From NCBI GenBank assembly GCA_963801505.1, contig CAWDEY010000009.1:62001-126000 (forward strand): a stretch of 64,000 bases of DNA, read 5' to 3'. The notes beneath the pieces were generated by a model. That model did no database searches. It had not been told where the DNA came from and saw nothing but the letters and a program-made list of their open reading frames with translations. The DNA comes from JAOUFP01 sp963801505 (lineage in GTDB: Bacteria > Nitrospirota > Thermodesulfovibrionia > Thermodesulfovibrionales > UBA6898). The position numbers and the translations under genes are program-made. Shown piece by piece: positions 8,850-16,663 of this stretch; position 1 is the first letter of the stretch, and every line of letters starts with the position of its first letter.

Positions 8850-9131
8850 AGAAAACTAATTTCGATCGTTACCTTGAGGAACAATTAACTGACCCTGAGT
8901 TTGCCGGCCGCTTCAGGCGCGCAGGCGAGGCCTGGGACGTGGCCCTGAAGATGCGGCCCTCAGACAAAGTGAGGGTCTTTCGAGAAAGATCTGGCAAAAC
9001 TCCTTAAGACCTCGCAGCACCAGATCAGCCGGCTGGAGTCGCCTGGTTACGAAGGCCACTCACTGAGCATGTTGCGACGCGTGGCCGAGGCACTGGGTCA
9101 TGTCTTGCAGAGGAGGAAAAGGAATCTCTAA
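8846..9131 (+). pseudogene. XRE/HigA-type antitoxin, double frameshift
   Basis: Begins at TTG 8846 with KKTNFDRYLEEQLTDPEFAG, RFRRAGEAWDVALKM, then continues in the next frame as AALRQSEGLSRK (from about 8953) and in a third frame as DLAKLLKTSQHQISRLE, HSLSMLRRVAEALGHV to a TAA at 9131. Joined, the three pieces make a normal helix-turn-helix antitoxin of about 95 residues. Two separate one-base losses (near 8952 and 8986) explain the breaks, which suggests real decay rather than a single sequencing error. Confidence 0.75.
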
Positions 9132-9248
9132 GATCGTATTTTGCGACCTTAAAAGCGGCAGGGGAAAACATCGAAAATATTTGTCCTATGCTTGTACCAA
9201 GCAGGGCCTTGAAATGCTCGTTACAGAGAAAAGATTTTAAGTCCGCCA

Positions 9249-9524
9249 TTATGCCTTATACTCTTTCAGTTCTTCATTAACAACGCGGTCAAGTTTCTCA
9301 TTCAGCCATGCATTAATGCTTTCATTGGAAAGCCTCGCGGAAAGGTAAATCTTTCGGTGCAACTCAGGAGAAATGCGGACAACAAACTTACCTGTAAAAG
9401 GTTTATCAGGGTCTTCGCCCCCCAGGGCACCATCGCTTTTGTCTGCCCAAACGGACCCGGCCGCTTTCCTGAATACTTCATGTTTCAGTTGACCAAAGAA
9501 GAGTTCGGAAGCTTGAAGTACCAT
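9249..9524 (-). CDS. HicB-like ribbon-helix-helix antitoxin
   Basis: 91 residues. The C-terminal part, GKFVVRISPELHRKIYLSAR then SNESINAWLNEKLDRVV (about 45-82), matches the arm-strand plus helix-turn-helix of CopG/HicB DNA-binding domains. The N-terminal HicB fold is not evident; residues 1-40 include KSDGALGGEDPDKPF. A stop lies in frame just upstream of the ATG. No HicA or other toxin gene is adjacent, so it may be an orphan or the remains of a pair. Confidence 0.6.
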   Translation of the reverse strand: MVLQASELFFGQLKHEVFRKAAGSVWADKSDGALGGEDPDKPFTGKFVVRISPELHRKIYLSARLSNESINAWLNEKLDRVVNEELKEYKA

Positions 9525-9736
9525 TTTGGAACATCAAGTTGGGACGGCACCCGCAAGTTGATAAACCGGATGAGCCGAAAAAAATGCGATTGGATTCATA
9601 CGGGAGCCGGATCAGTGAATCCATTTAAGCTGGAAATCCAATAATGCAACCCCTCACAAAGGCCTACCCCTCACATGTCGGTAAGGAAAGGTTGATCTAT
9701 TTTCTGACAAAGGGATGAGAAGCGGTTAATCATTCG

Positions 9737-10015
9737 CTAATAACTGTCTTTTCTTGCATCAGCAGCAATCATATAAATAACAGCTTCTGTTTCATCAATC
9801 TCATAAAAAAACCGGTAATCTCCGATCCTGTAGCGCCATGTTTCGGGATTATAATTCTTCAGCTTTTTAATGTTTTTTCCGAAATACGGATTATCACTCA
9901 ACTGTGGGTAAACATAACTGAGGAGCTTGTCTTTGACCTTTGCCCCTCTGCCTTTAAAATCAGCAGAAAGGTCGTCAATGAATTGCGCGGTCTCAAATAT
10001 CTTGAACTTAGCCAA
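9737..10015 (-). CDS. RelE/ParE-family toxin
   Basis: 92 residues with the RelE/ParE layout: FKIFETAQFIDDLSADFKGR helix pair, a central KKLKNYNPETWRYRIGDYRF segment, then FYEIDETEAVIYMIAADARK. The W-R-Y-R-x-G-D-Y-R-x-F-Y core is typical of toxins that cut ribosome-bound mRNA. It starts 2 bases after the stop of the antitoxin gene upstream, the classical antitoxin-first order. Whether it acts on ribosomes (RelE) or gyrase (ParE) cannot be decided by eye. Confidence 0.85.
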   Translation of the reverse strand: MAKFKIFETAQFIDDLSADFKGRGAKVKDKLLSYVYPQLSDNPYFGKNIKKLKNYNPETWRYRIGDYRFFYEIDETEAVIYMIAADARKDSY

Positions 10016-10017
10016 TT

Positions 10018-10266
10018 TTATCCGATCATCTGGCCCTTTTTTTGAGTTGCCTGCCGATGGCCCTTTTTCAGCCTTCCCAACAATGATGTATTAGACAATA
10101 TCTCTGCGGTCTCAAAGGTATCTGTAAAAAGCTCTTCGTCGAGTTTCTTTAAGGCAAACGTCTCTATGAGATTCGAAAGACTCCTATGCTCTTCCGTAGC
10201 AATCTCACTGAATTTCCTGTATGTTTCATCATCGAGCTTTATCGTTACACTTTTGGACATTTTCAT
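10018..10266 (-). CDS. Antitoxin, ribbon-helix-helix type
   Basis: 82 residues from the ATG at 10266, preceded by GAGGAAGG; the frame stays open further upstream to 10347 but that extension has no ribosome site. SKSVTIKLDDETYRKFSEIA gives the beta-strand and first helix of a CopG/RHH domain. The C-terminal tail (SLLGRLKKGHRQATQKKG) would be the toxin-neutralising part. Pairs with the RelE-like gene immediately downstream and should autoregulate the operon. Confidence 0.82.
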   Translation of the reverse strand: MKMSKSVTIKLDDETYRKFSEIATEEHRSLSNLIETFALKKLDEELFTDTFETAEILSNTSLLGRLKKGHRQATQKKGQMIG

Positions 10267-10494
10267 CACCTTCCTCTTAAATGGATAGCGAACGTATTCC
10301 CTGAGTTTGCTGCGGGGTGTCTTCAATATTATTTCATTATATATCACACATGATCATTCTGAACAGCCCCGGCAAGGAGATTTGCCGCCCCGGCGTCCTT
10401 TTTCCAATGGGTTGATCTTTTATACCATGGTTGATAGATACCGGGAAGTGGAAAAAGCAGTATACGGTGCCAAGCGGAGCAGGGGAAAAAGATT

Positions 10495-10743
10495 ATGAGA
10501 GCCAGGACAAAAAAGACAATTGATCCTATGCCCGCAGTGCATACAGCATATTGTCCCCATTGCAGAGTCGTCACTAATCTGCGCGTATCTATTATGCCGG
10601 GAATTGTGACTGCACCGGATGGGGAGGAGCAACTTGTTACCTCAAAGACATATCATTGCCAGGCCTGCGGCTTGTTTGTCAGGAGTGAGGAGGACGCGCA
10701 GCCTGTATCAGACTATACTTTTCTCTTCGATCATCCCGATTAG
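10495..10743 (+). CDS. Small CxxC zinc-ribbon protein
   Basis: 82 residues. CPHC (about 20-23) and CQAC (about 55-58) spaced by about 31 residues form a one-zinc ribbon. The rest is short beta-strands (VTNLRVSIMPG, VTSKTYHCQACGLFVRSEED). Small stand-alone zinc ribbons of this type are common, with unknown roles. A GGGGAAAAAGATT purine stretch precedes the ATG. It lies between the RelE pair and the unknown 568-residue gene and shows no operon partner. Confidence 0.6.
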   Translation: MRARTKKTIDPMPAVHTAYCPHCRVVTNLRVSIMPGIVTAPDGEEQLVTSKTYHCQACGLFVRSEEDAQPVSDYTFLFDHPD

Positions 10744-10904
10744 CATGAAGTGCTCAAGTCAGATTACTCGGTCAAATACCATAAACCAAAACCAGACCCC
10801 ACATTAAATTATTCTGCCCTCAATCCATTGTTTGTGTTATATTCTCTCAATGAAAGTAATTAACGGCACAGAGAAAATTACAAAGACACTTTATTAATAT
10901 TCTT

Positions 10905-12611
10905 ATGTCTTCTACTCTGACATTACGAGATTGGTTCCTATACTCGGATAGAGAAAAACTCGATTTCAATCCGACCATTGGGACCACTATCACCATTGAG
11001 AGGTTATGGGAGGGAGAAAAAAGTGATCTCAACTCGCCAGATTGGCGGCGCGAAGAGTGCCTAATCCGCTCTGCTCTCGTCCCTGTTGATCAGCTTCATG
11101 CTGCAGCTGCGGAAATTCCTTCGCCTCATTATCTGAGTTTTGAAATGGGTTGGGGTTCTCAAGATCAATTTAGCTTTGGCGACTATGCTCGGTACAAGGC
11201 TATTCAACTCTATCCTTTAGCCTTAATGATAAGACATCCAATTACAGAGGAAGATACCATTGAACTAAATTATAAATTCCTCATTTATCACGCCTTAATC
11301 AAAAAGAATTCTGCTAAATATTATCATCCATTAGATAATATTCAGGTTGCCGAAACATACATTGACTTTCATAAGTTTCATAATCCGACTGCTAGAGTAA
11401 CTATACATCGTGATTATCTGCGTGATTTTCTGGCAACGGTTAAAATGGGATTACTTATATCGGTGGCTGCCGACCGATTCGCAAATGCGCCGACAGAAGA
11501 AGGGCTTGAACTCAATCCAGTTGAAGATCTCAAGATTGATGAATTTAGCACGATTTCATCATACGTACATGATCCGAAATTTACGAACCGTGGGTATTTT
11601 GCTGGACGTTCTATCCTTCATCGCAGCTTCATAATTCAGCCTTACGATATGCCTAGATTTGAACGTAGCCCCTGGTATTATTATGGAGAGAAACGGATAG
11701 GCGAATCGGAGTTACCAGTTTTCATAGTAAATAACGAAGGCAAAAGGCAAGCATTGCCGCAAAATGGATTCATTGGGAACTATATTGAGCAGGGTATTGG
11801 AAACTTTGGATACTTATATTTTAGGCCAGAAGTTTTACAAAAGTATTTACAAGTTCCGGGATATGGCGTCTTTTTTCATATGAGAAATTGGGGAATAGCT
11901 TCATTACCCGGAGACAGAGGCACAATTGATGTGGGGATAAACTCTCGGGGACTGGTTAATGCTTTTGCTCCTGATATAGCCAAGTTAAATTTTGCAGAAC
12001 AGGCCTATTGGGCCTCGTTTTCTTCATTGCCTAGTAGTGAGATTTGCGAAGAGCTATTCCAGACCAGAATGCAGCTGAACCCTCCAAATTCTCCTGGAGT
12101 AATCGACCTAATTCGTGGTTCTCGCACTCTACTCGATCATGGCTTTAGAGAAAGATATCATCTCGACCTATTTAGTCACTTAGAACCAAGTAAGCCTGAA
12201 CTCTCTAGGTTGAGTGTAGGTCCCCTTACCAACCAGTACTCTGAGCTGCTTGAACTTGCTCGAATTCTTTATGGATGGGTTATTGAAACTATGAAGATCG
12301 ATTCACTTCGGGGCTGTTTGAGCACTCTTGGTCAGTCAGCAGATAATAACCTAAGACAGATAAAGCTCCTTGAAAAAATTTTGATTGCCAAAGGGCTGAA
12401 AGAGACTGACGCGCGTTCGGTAACCGCCCCTCTCGTAGGATTGAATGAGCTTCGCATAGGTTCAGCGCACATTGGTATTCTAGAACTGGAGCCAAGTTTT
12501 CAGTTAATGGGTGCATTATCAGCACCTCAGACACCTAGAGCAGGCTGGAATCTCTGCGTCGACTCAGTAATAAGGTCTCTCTCTGCAATTGCAAATTCCA
12601 TTGAGGCTTGA
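10905..12611 (+). CDS. Large uncharacterised protein of the accessory island
   Basis: 568 residues and unrecognised. No signal peptide, transmembrane span, P-loop or nuclease motif was seen. It is rich in Tyr, Phe and Trp (PHYLSFEMGWGSQDQFSFGDY about 72-92; SPWYYYGEKR about 256-265). The second half is more helical and ends in a predicted helical segment (ELARILYGWVIETMKIDSL, LKETDARSVTAPLVGLNELR) of the kind found as an adaptor in many defence proteins. The coding sequence looks more A/T-rich than the housekeeping genes. It faces the CHAT-protease gene tail to tail. Confidence 0.6.
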   Translation: MSSTLTLRDWFLYSDREKLDFNPTIGTTITIERLWEGEKSDLNSPDWRREECLIRSALVPVDQLHAAAAEIPSPHYLSFEMGWGSQDQFSFGDYARYKAIQLYPLALMIRHPITEEDTIELNYKFLIYHALIKKNSAKYYHPLDNIQVAETYIDFHKFHNPTARVTIHRDYLRDFLATVKMGLLISVAADRFANAPTEEGLELNPVEDLKIDEFSTISSYVHDPKFTNRGYFAGRSILHRSFIIQPYDMPRFERSPWYYYGEKRIGESELPVFIVNNEGKRQALPQNGFIGNYIEQGIGNFGYLYFRPEVLQKYLQVPGYGVFFHMRNWGIASLPGDRGTIDVGINSRGLVNAFAPDIAKLNFAEQAYWASFSSLPSSEICEELFQTRMQLNPPNSPGVIDLIRGSRTLLDHGFRERYHLDLFSHLEPSKPELSRLSVGPLTNQYSELLELARILYGWVIETMKIDSLRGCLSTLGQSADNNLRQIKLLEKILIAKGLKETDARSVTAPLVGLNELRIGSAHIGILELEPSFQLMGALSAPQTPRAGWNLCVDSVIRSLSAIANSIEA

Positions 12612-12776
12612 CCGCTATCTAACGAGTACTTCGAGCAACTTAAGGGCTTGGCCGAGTCGTGCACGAATAGGCAGATTAAAGCGGAACTCCCGGCAGCCAT
12701 GACGTAGAGGGCGCAGACAAAAAAGGCGATAACGGCTCTTAGATACTTCCCCTTGGCACATCACTTTTTTAAATCT

Positions 12777-13634
12777 TCAAAGCTTGAAATCAAGAACATC
12801 TTGGTAGGTAACTGTAAACCGCTTACGGTTTTCTGGATAGAGGTCAAACATAAAGAACTTTTCCCGATGCCGCGGGAAATAGTCTTCTCGAGTTCTAATC
12901 AGTCTCCTTTTGATCTCACCAACACCGCCAGCTGGCGCAGCCCCTCGACGCTTGGTCTCAAGGTACATGGCAAGTGCCCAGTTCTTCAGCGCTCGTGGGG
13001 CAAAGTTGTTCTGTAAATATTTTTGATATACCATTTTGAACATGAACTCGCACTGAGCAAAAGTGTAGGAAAGTTTTTCTGTACTCACGGCCGCGTTCAG
13101 TCGCCTTAGAGACGCTGATCCATTACCTGTAGCAAAGAGCTCCGTATAAAACTCTAAGAAACTCCTCAGTAAGTCGTCAGGATACATCGCCTCATTCGGG
13201 CCTACAAGTCCCCAGCAGGGCGCTCTATCAGTTGGAACAAGTGAGCTGGTCAAGTGTGCGCCATAACAAGCCGCAAGTACTACAATAAGATTGTTATGTG
13301 TTTGAATATTGAGCTTCACCAAGGGTGTCTTCAGCACGTCCCATGTCACAAGAGCATCTGCTGCAGATGCTAAAACTAGGCCTTGCGGGTTGCCATGAGT
13401 CTCAAAATGCAAAATAGGCCAATCCCCCTCAAGGCGTGCCTTCTCTTCAAGCGCAGAAAGTAAGCCCAGCAGTTCGCTCCGAGTAATGACATTGTGAAGC
13501 TCTGATTTCAGCCCCTTTGCGTGCCACGCATCCAGCGTCTCTAAGTCCTCATGAAGTTTAGTTCCTGTGTGTAATTCGTCCGGCGGAATAGATTGAATTA
13601 CCACAATCTTACTAAAATTCGCTGAGATACTCAC
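12777..13634 (-). CDS. CHAT/caspase-like protease domain protein
   Basis: 285 residues. LHFETHG carries a candidate catalytic His80 and VVLAACYGA a candidate Cys123, each at the end of a hydrophobic strand, which is the His-Cys dyad layout of caspase-like CHAT peptidases. The protein starts straight into a Rossmann-type strand (KIVVIQSIPP) and has about 150 residues after the dyad, without a recognised sensor domain. CHAT proteases often act as effectors cut loose by a partner in bacterial immunity. Its partners, if any, could be the unknown proteins on either side. Specific activity is unproven. Confidence 0.65.
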   Translation of the reverse strand: MSISANFSKIVVIQSIPPDELHTGTKLHEDLETLDAWHAKGLKSELHNVITRSELLGLLSALEEKARLEGDWPILHFETHGNPQGLVLASAADALVTWDVLKTPLVKLNIQTHNNLIVVLAACYGAHLTSSLVPTDRAPCWGLVGPNEAMYPDDLLRSFLEFYTELFATGNGSASLRRLNAAVSTEKLSYTFAQCEFMFKMVYQKYLQNNFAPRALKNWALAMYLETKRRGAAPAGGVGEIKRRLIRTREDYFPRHREKFFMFDLYPENRKRFTVTYQDVLDFKL

Positions 13635-14029
13635 AAATGTGTCCTACTGTGAATGTTTAGAATCATAGTTTATTAACAGTACCACATAGTTACCACCAGG
13701 GAAAAGATGACAGATGAGAGCTACCCGCACAATGACACAAAGAAGTGGCGACCTAAGATAGAAAACGGCAAGGGCACAGAAGAAAGGATGGACTGAGGAG
13801 AGCGCATCGCAGGGGCTGCCCAGTGTAATGGGGTTGCCCCCACCGACAAGTCGAGCGTATGCATTGCTATTTTAGATAACCCAAGAGCTGTTGCGAGAAC
13901 ATGCTTGATGTAAGCTATAGTTTACTGCATTCACTTCATGTTAATATTATGCGCCCGTGCAATCTGCATATGTGTAGTCGGGAGTGTTCGTTTAACGACC
14001 ATCCCTTGCGCAAGCACATTGAAATCATT

Positions 14030-14665
14030 ATGGACAAATTAATTGAGATATTAAGCCGCCTTCCTCTACATCCAAGAGTGATGATAGCGATCGTTCTTGC
14101 AAGCATTGTTGTATGCATTTTCTTTTCTCTTGCTTTACTTTCTGATGATCGCCGGAAAAGGGTACTTCGGTTTGTTTTCTACAACCCGCTGTTTTATGTT
14201 TTTCTTGTCGTTGCTATCGTCACAGCATCGGTGATTCCACTTAACCCTGAGAAACCCGACAGCGAGAAGCCCGTTAAAGCCGCCCCAAAGAGTGTTCCGC
14301 TGCAGGAGAAACGGGCGGAGGTTCATGACAAGAAGAAACATGAAACTGAGACCAAATTCATTGATAGCAACGTTGAGAGCAGAAACGTTGTTAAGAAAGC
14401 GAATCAAATTCCAACAGCGCCGCCAAATACTGGAGCAGCGCCAATTGCAAGCGACAAACAAATTAACTCGATAAGAGCGCAAAGACGCGACCGTGTGCTC
14501 TCAACTTACGCGCTCGCAAAAAAACTCGAGCAGCTCGGCTTAACGACAGATATTTGCAAGGCTTTAGCAGACAAGGTTGAAAGACGGGATTATGTGGTTT
14601 ATCATTTTAGTAGATCTGATATGTGGTTCCGTATTGATGAAAAGTTAGGCTTGTTGCCTAATTGA
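14030..14665 (+). CDS. Small two-span membrane protein of unknown function
   Basis: 211 residues from MDKLIEILSRLPLHP; the frame is open to 13901, but the upstream part is cysteine-rich and unconvincing. Two hydrophobic spans are at about 17-38 (VMIAIVLASIVVCIFFSLAL) and 54-69 (LFYVFLVVAIVTASVI), joined by a basic RRKR loop. A long Lys/Glu/Pro-rich linker follows (about 70-145), then a compact C-terminal domain (ALAKKLEQLGLTTDICKALA, YHFSRSDMWFRIDEKLGLL). Part of the accessory island; the family is not recognised. Confidence 0.55.
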   Translation: MDKLIEILSRLPLHPRVMIAIVLASIVVCIFFSLALLSDDRRKRVLRFVFYNPLFYVFLVVAIVTASVIPLNPEKPDSEKPVKAAPKSVPLQEKRAEVHDKKKHETETKFIDSNVESRNVVKKANQIPTAPPNTGAAPIASDKQINSIRAQRRDRVLSTYALAKKLEQLGLTTDICKALADKVERRDYVVYHFSRSDMWFRIDEKLGLLPN

Positions 14666-14750
14666 TATTATTTAATTTGGCGGGGCCTTGTATTGTTGTA
14701 TTTGCGGACTGGGTCGGACCAAGCTAACTGACTGACGTCATTGATGAAAA

Positions 14751-14774
14751 CTTAAAAACAGGGCTGTTTTTAAG
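14751..14774. terminator. Perfect hairpin, possible terminator
   Basis: cttaaaaacag and ctgtttttaag form an 11-bp inverted repeat with only two bases between arms. It lies 86 bp after the membrane-protein gene; the T5 run falls inside the second arm, so it could end transcription in either direction. Confidence 0.4.
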
Positions 14775-14954
14775 TCTTAGAAGTGTATTTTCGGTGACAA
14801 AATAGACTACCTAAGAAGAGTCTTCTCTCCCAAGGCCGCATCCATCAATTACGGCAGGCTATATAGGTACTTATAACTTTTGAATTTAAAGAAATATCTT
14901 GATATTTCCAATTATGAGCGTTATGATGTCCAAGAGCTGAAGGAGGTAAAGTAG

Positions 14955-15167
14955 ATGCATCGATTTCTTATTGTAATTGAAAAGGCTGAGGGCAACTATT
15001 CGGCATATTCGCCGGATTTGCCGGGTTGTATTGCAACCGGCGCTAACCGCGAAGAGACTGAGCGTAATATGCATGAGGCGGTTGAAATGCATGTCAGGGG
15101 CTTGATAGAAGACAATCTGCCTGTCCCGGAGTCAACGTCTTTTGCGGAATATTTAGCAGTCCCCTGA
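14955..15167 (+). CDS. HicB-family antitoxin (orphan)
   Basis: 70 residues: MHRFLIVIEKAEGNYSAYSP then DLPGCIATGANREETERNMH, the HicB N-terminal RNase-H-like fold, with LIEDNLPVPES near the end. This is the short HicB type without a C-terminal DNA-binding domain. AAGGAGG stands 10 bases before the ATG. No hicA gene is visible within 300 bp on either side, so it is either solitary or left from a lost pair. The next gene is unrelated. Confidence 0.8.
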   Translation: MHRFLIVIEKAEGNYSAYSPDLPGCIATGANREETERNMHEAVEMHVRGLIEDNLPVPESTSFAEYLAVP

Positions 15168-15261
15168 ATGGGTCTGAAACGCAATATTACAGCCGATGGA
15201 GTTCAGCATGTCATTTTAGGTTGTAACAGGTGCTCTACCATATGCCTAAGGCGTACATTGC

Positions 15262-16230
15262 ATGACAGAAGAAACTACACTTTCCTTAAGGATCTCATCG
15301 CTGTTTGCCGGCAGGAGCCTGTTGGATTTCCACACCCAGCGCTTCAAGTATCAGACCACCGAAGAATGGAAGCTGGAAATTGGACGCGGGAAGGTGACGG
15401 TCAACGGCAAGGCAGCATCAGTCGATTATCTTCTGAAAATAGACGATATTGTAGCGTATTCGTTTGTCCACACCGAACCCCCTGTTGATATGAATATACA
15501 AATAATGCATGAAGAAGAGACCTTTCTTGTTGCCAATAAACCCGGCAATCTGCCTTCGCATGCTTATGGTAATTACATCAGGAATACTTTAATCTCTCTA
15601 TTGCGACAGCGTTTGGCCGACAAGGGATTTCGCGGTGCCATTCACCTGGCACATCGCCTGGACCGGGAAACAAGCGGTATAATCGTCACCGCAAAGACAA
15701 AAATCGCACACCAGTCGCTCTTGCGGCAGTTTGAGGCCGGAACAGTAGAAAAGGAGTATATTGCGATAGTCCGGGGAGTAATCAATAACTCTTCTTTTGA
15801 GGTCAAGGGGTTTTTAGTGCCTGATCGTGACAGCTGCGTCTCGATAAAAAAGAAAGTCGTATCCGATGATGGCGCGGGCGCAAAATACTCCGCCACTGCC
15901 TTTGATGTAATGGAACGTTTCGCATCGTACACAATGCTCAGGTGCAGGCCCGTCACCGGCAGAACAAACCAGATAAGGGCCCATCTGGCACATGCCGGTT
16001 ATCCATTGGTGGGTGATAAGTTATATGGAAGGACCGATGATGAGTTCCTTCACTTTGCAAAAAATGTCAGGGCCGGATGTTACGACCTGCTTCCGTGGCT
16101 GGAAACCCCGAGGCATTTGCTGCATGCCTCACAGCTTATCATAAATCATCCTGTCTCCGGCGAACTGCTTGCATTCAATGCGCCCGTACCGGAAGATATG
16201 GAATCATTTATCCGTAATAATCGCGCCTGA
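15262..16230 (+). CDS. RluA-family pseudouridine synthase
   Basis: 322 residues. An S4-like RNA-binding region occupies about 15-75 (KLEIGRGKVTVNGKAASVDY). The catalytic domain has HRLDRETSG with Asp134 as the expected nucleophile, then RPVTGRTNQIRAHLAHAGYP, both standard for the RluA/RluC/RluD group that converts uridine to pseudouridine in rRNA or tRNA. The exact target cannot be assigned. Ribosome site before the ATG is weak. Single gene with no operon partner. Confidence 0.88.
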   Translation: MTEETTLSLRISSLFAGRSLLDFHTQRFKYQTTEEWKLEIGRGKVTVNGKAASVDYLLKIDDIVAYSFVHTEPPVDMNIQIMHEEETFLVANKPGNLPSHAYGNYIRNTLISLLRQRLADKGFRGAIHLAHRLDRETSGIIVTAKTKIAHQSLLRQFEAGTVEKEYIAIVRGVINNSSFEVKGFLVPDRDSCVSIKKKVVSDDGAGAKYSATAFDVMERFASYTMLRCRPVTGRTNQIRAHLAHAGYPLVGDKLYGRTDDEFLHFAKNVRAGCYDLLPWLETPRHLLHASQLIINHPVSGELLAFNAPVPEDMESFIRNNRA

Positions 16231-16480
16231 TTGATAATAGTGATCTCTGTGTCTATGTGGGGTCTGGCTTCTTTTTAGGATTATTCGGTTAATTTCAGAC
16301 AAATCAGAAGCTGAATTAGATGGACAGCGAGCGTACTGGTCCCCGTGGTCTGCCACGGGGTTAGCAAAGAGTCCGAATAAGAAGTCGATTTCGAAATAAT
16401 TTCGAGTAATATTGCATTTAGAATCCGTGCGGTGACTCTGCTCGCTAAGGGTGAGATCAATCCGTCCTTGCCTGCTCAGC

Positions 16481-16663
16481 TTACCTTACATAAATCCTCG
16501 CTCCTTCTGTTAAAACTCCGTCAAGACCGACCTCGTTCCCCCATTCGTCATAGACCTTTTTTGAGGCCTTCAGTTCCTCAAGGACCCCTGCGGTCAACAG
16601 CGCATGCCGCACTGTCATGCCGGCATAAATATGTACAGCCTGATTATTGACATAGACCTTCAT
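16481..16663 (-). CDS. Small beta-grasp-like protein
   Basis: 60 residues: MKVYVNNQAVHIYAGMTVRH, ALLTAGVLEELKASKKVYDE and a last strand GARIYVR. The strand-helix-strand order suggests a beta-grasp fold, but no C-terminal Gly-Gly and no cysteines are present, so it is not a sulfur carrier or ferredoxin. Its ATG overlaps the stop codon of the 5'-nucleotidase gene by four bases (ATGA), so the two are translationally coupled. Function unknown. Confidence 0.6.
   Translation of the reverse strand: MKVYVNNQAVHIYAGMTVRHALLTAGVLEELKASKKVYDEWGNEVGLDGVLTEGARIYVR

Noticed and set aside
10307..10498. 63-residue forward frame opposite the start of the RHH antitoxin gene
   Set aside because: Antisense to a convincing gene, no ribosome site and no domain; the zinc-ribbon gene starts within its end.
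12636..12707. Short frame EYFEQLKGLAESCTNRQIKA after the 568-residue gene
   Set aside because: No start codon, under 30 codons and no recognised family; could be a gene scrap but cannot be supported.
13708..13797. 29-codon frame starting MTDESYPHNDTKKWRPKIEN
   Set aside because: Too short and unsupported by any motif, though the purine stretch before it is reasonable.
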